Part shown: positions 14,879 through 19,858 of the stretch, piece after piece
Numbering within the stretch: the first letter of the stretch is position 1
Layout: each line of letters starts with the position of its first letter
Assembly: GCA_044356825.1 (NCBI GenBank)
Contig: JBIKVM010000033.1
Coordinates: 1-19,858 of the forward strand
From: JAUREX01 sp044356825
Lineage (GTDB): Bacteria; Pseudomonadota; Alphaproteobacteria; Rhodobacterales; Rhodobacteraceae
Direction: 5' to 3'
Length of the DNA stretch: 19,858 nucleotides
Position numbers and translations under genes: made by a program
Notes under the pieces: generated by a model
What the model was told of the DNA's origin: nothing
The model's database searches: none
What the model saw: the letters and a program-made list of their open reading frames with translations, nothing else

Positions 14879-15067
14879 ATGCCCGACCTCGGCCCGAACC
14901 GACTGCTTGCGCCCGGCGATCTGGTGCGCCACCCGACGCGGCCGGACTGGGGCACGGGGCAAGTGCAATCGAACGCGCAGGGGCGCGTCACGGTCAATTT
15001 CGAGCATGCCGGGAAGGTCGTCTTCGGTGGCGAGGGCATAATACTGATCCCGGTCGTGGAATTCTGA
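14879..15067 (+). CDS. Small DUF3553 protein
   Basis: The 62-aa product contains a whole DUF3553 domain: LLAPGDLVRHPTRPDWGTGQ, VQSNAQGRVTVNFEHAGK and a beta-rich hydrophobic end. The family is short, with an SH3-like or KOW-like beta-barrel appearance (PxWGxGxV pattern similar to CarD and UvrD C-termini), but its function is not known. ATG 14879 gives the full domain; a longer open frame upstream lies across chpT on the other strand and is rejected. The ribosome site is weak (AAGG). It starts head to head with chpT, 39 bases apart, and is 109 bases before olsB. Confidence 0.85.
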   Translation: MPDLGPNRLLAPGDLVRHPTRPDWGTGQVQSNAQGRVTVNFEHAGKVVFGGEGIILIPVVEF

Positions 15068-15093
15068 CGTCGCAATGGCCCGACCCAACCATT

Positions 15094-15113
15094 CCGTCGC
15101 GACGGTTGCAACC
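15094..15113. promoter_or_regulatory. Two overlapping perfect palindromes upstream of olsB
   Basis: CCGTCGCGACGG (15094-15105) and GGTTGCAACC (15104-15113) are both perfect palindromes and share two bases. They lie about 65-85 bases before the olsB start. They could be protein-binding sites; no known operator is matched and no phosphate (Pho) box is seen here. Confidence 0.35.
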
Positions 15114-15127
15114 TCCAACCCCGATCC

Positions 15128-15142
15128 TTAAGAAATCGTGAA
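15128..15142. promoter_or_regulatory. CtrA-like site before olsB
   Basis: TTAA-N7-TGAA matches 7 of 8 fixed bases of TTAA-N7-TTAA. It lies about 35-50 bases before the olsB start, where a regulator could act. Chance occurrence cannot be excluded. Confidence 0.3.
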
Positions 15143-15176
15143 CATCCGTTCCAAAGTGCGCTGAGAGGCGGCCCGG

Positions 15177-15962
15177 TTGACATCCGCATCCCCCGATCTC
15201 GTGCTGCGTCTGGCCGGGTCCGAGCGGGACCTGCGCGCAGCCCAGAGGCTGCGCTATCGCGTCTTCGTGCAGGAACTCGGGGCCGGCGGGGCCTCGGCGG
15301 ACCACGAGGCCGAAATCGAGGCTGATGCCTATGATCCGCATGTCGATCACCTCCTGCTGATCGACCGGCGCCGCGATCCCGCCACGCTCGAGGATGTGGT
15401 GGGCGTCTATCGACTGCTGCCTGCCGAACGGGCCGACGCGCTCGGCGGGTTCTACTCCGAAGGTGAATACGATCTCGGACCGCTGCGGCGAGGCGGGCGG
15501 CGGCTGCTCGAACTCGGCCGGTCCTGCGTCCACCCAGACTATCGCGGGGGTGCGGCGCTGCACCTGCTGTGGAACGGTCTGGCCGGGTATGTGATCGGCG
15601 GGGGCCACGAGGTGCTGTTCGGGGTCGCGAGCTTTCACGGCACCGATCCCGCCCCGATTGCCCAGGCCCTCGGACTCTTGCACCACCGCCACCTCGCGCC
15701 GCCCGACCTGCGGCCGCGCGCCCGCCCCGAACGGTTTCAGCCCATGGACATGATCGCGGCGGGCGATCTGGACGCGCGCACGGCGATGCGCACGATGCCC
15801 CCCCTCATCAGGGCCTATCTGCGCCTTGGCGGGGTCGTCGGAGAGGGGGCCTGGATCGATCACGCGTTCAACACGACGGATGTCTGCCTCGTGCTCGACA
15901 CCGGCGCGATCTCGAGCCGTCTGCGCGATCTCTACGCGCGCGGGGCCGGGGGGCGCGCATGA
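15177..15962 (+). CDS. olsB: L-ornithine N(alpha)-acyltransferase
   Basis: OlsB transfers a 3-hydroxyacyl chain from acyl carrier protein to the alpha-amino group of ornithine, giving lyso-ornithine lipid. The 261-aa product belongs to the GNAT-like OlsB family: RLRYRVFVQELG near the N-terminus, YDPHVDHLLLID, VVGVYRLLP, and LELGRSCVHPDYRGGAALHLLW in the acyl-donor site. The start is TTG 15177, preceded by GAGAGG at 8 bases; no in-frame ATG or GTG gives a better fit. The last bases overlap olsA as ATGA, so the two enzymes are translationally coupled. Order and neighbours make the assignment strong. Confidence 0.92.
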   Translation: MTSASPDLVLRLAGSERDLRAAQRLRYRVFVQELGAGGASADHEAEIEADAYDPHVDHLLLIDRRRDPATLEDVVGVYRLLPAERADALGGFYSEGEYDLGPLRRGGRRLLELGRSCVHPDYRGGAALHLLWNGLAGYVIGGGHEVLFGVASFHGTDPAPIAQALGLLHHRHLAPPDLRPRARPERFQPMDMIAAGDLDARTAMRTMPPLIRAYLRLGGVVGEGAWIDHAFNTTDVCLVLDTGAISSRLRDLYARGAGGRA

Positions 15963-16783
15963 CGCCGCCGCCCTGGACGCCCGAGGATGAGCCCGAGCCG
16001 CTTCGCCTCGGCCCCGGCGGCTGGGTGCGCGTGATCCTGCGCGGGTTGCCGCTCGGGGTCGTGGTCTATGCGGGGCTTGTGGTGCTCCTGACGCTGCGGC
16101 TCTTCGAACGGCCGCTCTGCGGACAGGCGCGCCCGGTCACGCCCTTCATCACGCAAGGCGTGTGCAAGGCCGCCTTCGCGATCCTCGGGATGGGCCACCG
16201 CGTGCGCGGGCAGCCAATGGCGGGGGTCGGCGCGATCGTCGCCAACCATGCGAGCTGGCTCGACATCTTCGCGCTGAACGCGCCGCAACGCATCTATTTC
16301 GTCGCCAAGGCCGAGGTCGCGCGCTGGATCGGCATCGGCTGGCTCGCGCGCGCGACGGGGACCGTCTTCATCGCCCGCAAGGGGGCCGAGGCGCTGAACC
16401 AGACGCGCCTCTTCGAGGAGCGGCTGCGGGCGGGCCACCGGCTGCTGTTCTTCCCCGAGGGCACCTCGACCGACGGGCTGCGCGTGCTGCCGTTCAAGAC
16501 GACGCTCTTTGCCGCCTTCTTCGCCGACGGGCTTGCGGGCGTCACGCGCATCCAGCCCGTCTCGCTCATCTATCGGGCGCCCGACGGGTCCGAGGCGCGC
16601 TTCTACGGCTGGTGGGGGACGATGGCCTTCGGGCCGCATCTGCTCAAGACGCTGGGCGCGCGCCGGCAGGGGGTGGTCGAGGTCGTCTTTCACCCGCCGC
16701 TCCAGGTCGCGGATTTCCCCGACCGCAAGGCGCTGGCCGCCGCCTGCGAGCGTGCGGTCCGCGCGCCCTTCGACGCGTTCTAG
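15959..16783 (+). CDS. olsA: Lyso-ornithine lipid O-acyltransferase (1-acylglycerol-3-phosphate acyltransferase family)
   Basis: OlsA adds the second, ester-linked acyl chain to lyso-ornithine lipid at the inner membrane; family members can also act on lysophosphatidic acid. The 274-aa product has a membrane segment at about 24-48, the acyltransferase motif NHASWLD (His97 and Asp102, HX4D) and FPEGTSTDG from 165. Its ATG overlaps the olsB stop. The TAG stop shares the CTAG at 16780-16783 with the stop of the convergent DUF1289 gene. PlsC activity cannot be ruled out, but the olsB coupling favours ornithine lipid. Confidence 0.92.
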   Translation: MTPPPWTPEDEPEPLRLGPGGWVRVILRGLPLGVVVYAGLVVLLTLRLFERPLCGQARPVTPFITQGVCKAAFAILGMGHRVRGQPMAGVGAIVANHASWLDIFALNAPQRIYFVAKAEVARWIGIGWLARATGTVFIARKGAEALNQTRLFEERLRAGHRLLFFPEGTSTDGLRVLPFKTTLFAAFFADGLAGVTRIQPVSLIYRAPDGSEARFYGWWGTMAFGPHLLKTLGARRQGVVEVVFHPPLQVADFPDRKALAAACERAVRAPFDAF

Positions 16784-17013
16784 ACGCGCCCCTCGCGCCC
16801 CGCCCGGCCGCCGCGGCGGCGCGCAAGCTGCCCCGCCCGGCCCGGCAACTCGGCCATGATCGCCGCGCGCGCCGCGGGGGAAAGGCGCGACCAGACGCTG
16901 ATTTCCTCGATGCTGCGGTGGCAGCCCACGCAGAGGCGCGCCTCGGGGTGGATCACGCAGACCTTGACGCAGGGCGAGGCGATCTCGTCGCGTTTCCAGA
17001 CCTCGTCGCTCAT
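16780..17013 (-). CDS. DUF1289 small cysteine protein
   Basis: The 77-aa product has four cysteines in a C-x3-C-x8-C-x2-C pattern (Cys15, 19, 28, 31, within SPCVKVCVIHPEARLCVGC). This is the DUF1289 signature and probably binds metal or an iron-sulfur cluster. The C-terminus is Arg-rich. Function is unknown. The start overlaps the ruvX stop by 4 bases, so it is the third gene of the ccmI-ruvX operon. It ends in the CTAG shared with olsA. Confidence 0.88.
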   Translation of the reverse strand: MSDEVWKRDEIASPCVKVCVIHPEARLCVGCHRSIEEISVWSRLSPAARAAIMAELPGRAGQLARRRGGRAGREGRV

Positions 17014-17492
17014 CCGCCATGCTCCGCGAGATACGCCATCCGGTCCAGCGCACCTTGCAAGATAATCCCCGCCGCGACCTGATCAATCACCTCGCCCCGG
17101 CGCTGGCGCGAGGTGTCGCCCTCAAGGAGCGCGCGTTCGGCCGCGACGGTCGAGAGGCGCTCGTCCCAGAACACCACGGGCAGGTCGATCCGCCCCTCGA
17201 GATTGCGGGCGAAGGCGCGCACCGACTGGCAGCGCGGCCCCTCGCTGCCGTCCATGTTGCGCGGCAGCCCGATCACCAGCCCCGCGATCTGCCGCCCGGC
17301 GATGATCTCGGCCAGCCTCGCGGCATCGGCCGCGAACTTGCCGCGCCGGATCGTGAGCAGGGGCGAGGCGATGGCGCGCATCACGTCCGACACCGCAACC
17401 CCGATCGTCTTCGTCCCGAGGTCGAGCCCCGCGACCGCCCGTCCCCGCGGCAGGGCCGCCGCGAAGGGCGCGATATCGTCGAACGCCCTCAT
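17010..17492 (-). CDS. ruvX: YqgF/RuvX family Holliday-junction resolvase-like nuclease
   Basis: The 160-aa protein has the RNase H-like fold: GLDLGTKTIGVAVSD with Asp24, GLPRNMDGSEG (75-85), DERLST (110-115) and DQVAAGIIL with Asp137. These are the acidic sites expected for the nuclease. E. coli YqgF acts in 16S rRNA processing and relatives may resolve Holliday junctions, so the real substrate is uncertain. Its start overlaps the ccmI stop and its stop overlaps the DUF1289 start, each by 4 bases (ATGA). Confidence 0.93.
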   Translation of the reverse strand: MRAFDDIAPFAAALPRGRAVAGLDLGTKTIGVAVSDVMRAIASPLLTIRRGKFAADAARLAEIIAGRQIAGLVIGLPRNMDGSEGPRCQSVRAFARNLEGRIDLPVVFWDERLSTVAAERALLEGDTSRQRRGEVIDQVAAGIILQGALDRMAYLAEHGG

Positions 17493-18739
17493 GGCGCGAT
17501 CCCCGCCGCCGCCGCCGCCTCGGCGATGAGCGCGAGATCCCCCGCGCTGCCCGCGAAGCGCTCGAGCGCCTCGGCATGGATCGCCCGCGCCGCCTCGGCC
17601 TCGCCCAGCACCCCATAGGCCTGGATGAGGCGCGCCCAATCCGCGGCCGGCCCGCCCTCGGTCGCAAGCCGCTCGGCCAGCCCGGCGACCATGGAGCGGA
17701 TCATCTCGGCGCGTTCCTCGGGGCTCATCGCCTCGGCCGCGGCGATATCGCCCGCATCGGGTCCGGGCGCCGGAGCCGCCGCCGGCACCTCGTAGCGGTG
17801 CTGTCCCGCCCGCCACGCGAGCGCGCCCATCCCCTGCCGCGCGGCCTCGGCCCAGGGATCGCCTGCGGGCGCCTCCCGCAACAGCCTGTCCCAGAGCGCA
17901 AAGGCCCGGTCTGGCCGCCCGGCCATGTCGTAAAGCCGCCCGAGGTGAAAGAGCGCGGGCCCGTTCGCCCCGTCGCGCTCGAGCACGCGCAAGAGCACCG
18001 CCTCGGCCTCGGGCGACACCGCGCCCGCCGCCCCTTCGATCATGATCCCCGCCAGCACCTCGAGATCGCCCGTCGCGGCTGCCGCACCGCCGAGTTCGAC
18101 GACCCGCTCCTGCGCACGGCGCGCGGCCGTGAATTCGCCGAGCCGCGCCTCGGTCCAGGCGAGCATCCGGTGCCCCTCGATGTCGTCGGGGCGCCCCGCG
18201 ACCGCCGCGCGCACCTCGCCCGCAAGGCGCACGAACTCGGGATCGGGCTCGGCCGGTGCCGGCCAGAGGCCCCCGGCCCGCGCGGCCGCCTCGGCATCGG
18301 CCTGCGCCGGACGCGCATCGAGCCACGCCTGCGCGGCGGCCTGCCGCGCGTCGAGCGGCTGGTCGGACAGATCCGGCCGACCAAGCTCCAGATAGGCACC
18401 GACCGCCACGAGCGCCGCAAGACCCGCGAGAGCCGCCGCAAACACCGGGCCACCCCCGACGGCGCCCGGTTGCACCGCAGCCTCGGCACCCCGTCCCGCC
18501 CGGTCCGCCTCGAGCATCCGCCGCCCGATCTCGCCGCGCAGCGCATCGGCCTCGGCCGCCCCGATCGTGCCTCGGGCGGCGTCCCGCGCGACCTCGTCGA
18601 GCTGGTCGCGATAGACCGCCAGCGCCTGCGCCCGGGATGCGGACGGGGTGCCGCGCCCTGCACTGCGCAGCACGAGGAAGGGCCCGAGCAGACTGCCCGC
18701 CACCATCGCCGCCGCCGCGATCCAGAACCACATGCCCAT
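17489..18739 (-). CDS. ccmI: Cytochrome c-type biogenesis protein CcmI
   Basis: CcmI (CycH) is an inner-membrane chaperone that holds apocytochrome c for haem ligation in system I maturation. The 416-aa product has membrane segments at about 3-24 and 98-118. Between them is a charged cytoplasmic loop (VYRDQLDEVARD, GTIGAAEADALRGEI) typical of CcmI. A long periplasmic TPR region follows, with FHLGRLYDMAGRPDRAFALW in one repeat. ATG 18739 fits the membrane segment; the longer open frame to 18805 adds an unlikely Gly-rich lead. Other ccm genes are not in this window. It leads the ruvX-DUF1289 operon and diverges from soxB across 183 bases. Confidence 0.92.
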   Translation of the reverse strand: MGMWFWIAAAAMVAGSLLGPFLVLRSAGRGTPSASRAQALAVYRDQLDEVARDAARGTIGAAEADALRGEIGRRMLEADRAGRGAEAAVQPGAVGGGPVFAAALAGLAALVAVGAYLELGRPDLSDQPLDARQAAAQAWLDARPAQADAEAAARAGGLWPAPAEPDPEFVRLAGEVRAAVAGRPDDIEGHRMLAWTEARLGEFTAARRAQERVVELGGAAAATGDLEVLAGIMIEGAAGAVSPEAEAVLLRVLERDGANGPALFHLGRLYDMAGRPDRAFALWDRLLREAPAGDPWAEAARQGMGALAWRAGQHRYEVPAAAPAPGPDAGDIAAAEAMSPEERAEMIRSMVAGLAERLATEGGPAADWARLIQAYGVLGEAEAARAIHAEALERFAGSAGDLALIAEAAAAAGIAP

Positions 18740-18835
18740 CGCGCCACCCCCGCAGTCTCCGCCCTCTACCCCGACCGGGCCGGCCACGAAAGCCCGTTCG
18801 CCCACCCCGCGCCGAGATGTCGCTTTCTTTCCCGT

Positions 18836-18863
18836 TTGCGCGCCGACGAGATCGGTCTAAACA
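18836..18863 (+). promoter_or_regulatory. Possible promoter of soxB
   Basis: TTGCGC (18836-18841) and TAAACA (18858-18863) are 16 bases apart in the 183-base gap between ccmI and soxB, about 60 bases before the soxB ATG. Each is only a partial match. Confidence 0.3.
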
Positions 18864-18922
18864 CGGGTCTGACCAATCCACGACGCCGCCCCCGAGGCGC
18901 GGCCAGTTCAGGCAGGGAGCCC

Positions 18923-19858
18923 ATGCAGCGCTATTCCGTCTTCGCCATCGCCCGCCAGGCGCTGTCGTGGCACCAGGGCTGGGAACGCGCCTGGCAGAGC
19001 CCCGAGCCCCGCCCCCGCTACGACGCGATCATCGTCGGCGCCGGCGGCCACGGCCTCGCCTCGGCCTACTACCTCGGCCGCAACCACGGCATCACCAATA
19101 TCGCCATCCTCGAGAAGGGCTGGCTCGGCGGCGGCAACACCGGCCGCAACACGACGATCATCCGCTCGAACTACCTCCAGGATCCCTCGGCCGCGATCTA
19201 CGAGAAATCCCGCGCCCTCTACGAAACCCTGAGCCAGGATCTGAACATGAACGTCATGTTCAGCCCCCGCGGCGTCATGATGCTCGCCCAGACCGAACAC
19301 GAGGTGCGCGGCTATCGCCGCACCGCCCACGCCAACGCCCTCCAGGGCGTCGAGACCGAATTCATCGGGCCCGAGCGCGTGCGGGAACTCTGCCCCATCA
19401 TGAACATCGAGGGGCCGCGCTACCCCGTCCTCGGCGCGCTCTGGCAGCCCCGCGGCGGCACCGGCCGCCATGACGCCGTCGCCTGGGGCTATGCCCGCGC
19501 CTGCTCAGCCATGGGCATGCACGTCATCCAGAACTGCGAGGTCACGGGCATCACCGCCGAGGGCGGCCGCGTCACCGGCGTCACCACCACCCGCGGCACC
19601 ATCGGCTGCGACAAGCTCGGCATCGTCGTCGCGGGCCACTCGGGCCAGCTCGCGCGGATGGCGGGCTTCCGCCTGCCCGTCGAGAGCCTCTGTCTGCAGG
19701 CCCTCGTCTCCGAGCCGATCAAGCCCTGCATGGACGTCGTCGTCATGGCCAACACCGTGCACGGCTACATGAGCCAGTCCGACAAGGGCGAGATGGTGAT
19801 CGGCGGGGGCACCGACGGCTTCAACAACTTCACCCAGCGCGGCAGCTTCCACCATATC
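18923..19858 (+). CDS. soxB: Sarcosine oxidase beta subunit (3' end missing)
   Basis: The beta subunit of heterotetrameric sarcosine oxidase binds FAD and covalent FMN and oxidatively demethylates sarcosine to glycine, formaldehyde or methylene-tetrahydrofolate, and hydrogen peroxide. The visible 312 residues start with ATG 18923 (AGGGAG upstream). They include the FAD loop IIVGAGGHGLASAYYLG from about 36, EKGWLGGGNTGRNTTIIRSN, and GGTGRHDAVAWGYA with His183. That His corresponds by recalled alignment to the covalent FMN site of corynebacterial enzyme. The frame runs off the window at base 19858. The soxD, soxA and soxG genes are expected next but lie outside. Unusually C-ending codons are seen throughout. 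Confidence 0.94.
   Translation, partial: MQRYSVFAIARQALSWHQGWERAWQSPEPRPRYDAIIVGAGGHGLASAYYLGRNHGITNIAILEKGWLGGGNTGRNTTIIRSNYLQDPSAAIYEKSRALYETLSQDLNMNVMFSPRGVMMLAQTEHEVRGYRRTAHANALQGVETEFIGPERVRELCPIMNIEGPRYPVLGALWQPRGGTGRHDAVAWGYARACSAMGMHVIQNCEVTGITAEGGRVTGVTTTRGTIGCDKLGIVVAGHSGQLARMAGFRLPVESLCLQALVSEPIKPCMDVVVMANTVHGYMSQSDKGEMVIGGGTDGFNNFTQRGSFHHI

Noticed and set aside
14840..15118. An N-terminal extension of ChpT up to 15118
   Set aside because: It is antisense to the DUF3553 domain, which is recognisable, and adds no known ChpT sequence.
18908..19471. A minus-strand 187-residue open frame opposite soxB
   Set aside because: The plus frame has clear sarcosine oxidase motifs across the whole segment; the antisense frame has only low-complexity Ala/Gly/Val/Asp text.
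1..19858. Mobile elements, CRISPR arrays, tRNA genes or a defence island
   Set aside because: No transposase or integrase motifs, no regularly spaced repeats, no tRNA-like cloverleaf and no toxin-antitoxin or nuclease-helicase cluster were seen.

Overview
The window is very GC-rich, gene-dense chromosomal DNA. It looks like an alphaproteobacterium of the Rhodobacteraceae (Rhodobacter/Paracoccus/Rhodovulum-like). The evidence is a class I lysyl-tRNA synthetase beside a TerB-fold gene, a ChpT-type histidine phosphotransferase, a bL21 with a long Ala/Pro/Lys tail, an obgE-proB-proA run, an olsB-olsA ornithine-lipid pair, a ccmI-ruvX-DUF1289 operon and a heterotetrameric sarcosine oxidase beta gene. 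This assignment comes from remembered family features, not from a search. I see no insertion sequence, phage gene, CRISPR array, tRNA or rRNA. No stretch over 300 bases lacks a gene.

Layout. Bases 1-1890 hold the 3' part of a hybrid sensor kinase whose first receiver domain is degenerate. Next come nadD (NAD synthesis) and a Tat-exported S13 D-Ala-D-Ala carboxypeptidase, joined by an ATGA overlap (1981-4070). A TerB-like gene (minus) and lysK (plus) diverge from 4502-4613. A secreted DUF4864 protein follows lysK and meets a HemG-like flavodoxin on the minus strand. An LpxR-like outer-membrane barrel (minus) and an exported DUF2059 protein (plus) diverge from an intergenic region (8179-8325) that holds an AT-rich island and a 9-bp perfect inverted repeat. 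Bases 9188-14230 are a housekeeping run: rplU, rpmA, terminator-like hairpin, GNAT acetyltransferase, obgE, proB, proA.

Bases 14231-15067 hold chpT (minus) head to head with a 62-residue DUF3553 gene (plus). The olsB-olsA operon (15177-16783) makes ornithine lipids. On the minus strand, ccmI, ruvX and a DUF1289 gene form a tightly overlapping operon (18739 down to 16780). The window ends inside soxB (18923 onward), which starts a probable sarcosine oxidase operon.

Genes work together in several places: NAD and proline synthesis, ribosome components with their assembly GTPase, cell-envelope functions (carboxypeptidase, LpxR-like barrel, ornithine lipids, CcmI) and phosphorelay signalling (hybrid kinase, ChpT). 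All four convergent gene pairs end within 8 bp of each other or overlap. I found no convincing new multi-gene system. The best leads are small: the inverted repeat at 8241-8269, stacked palindromes before olsB, an RBS hairpin before the DUF4864 gene, the degenerate receiver, and the chpT/DUF3553 pairing.
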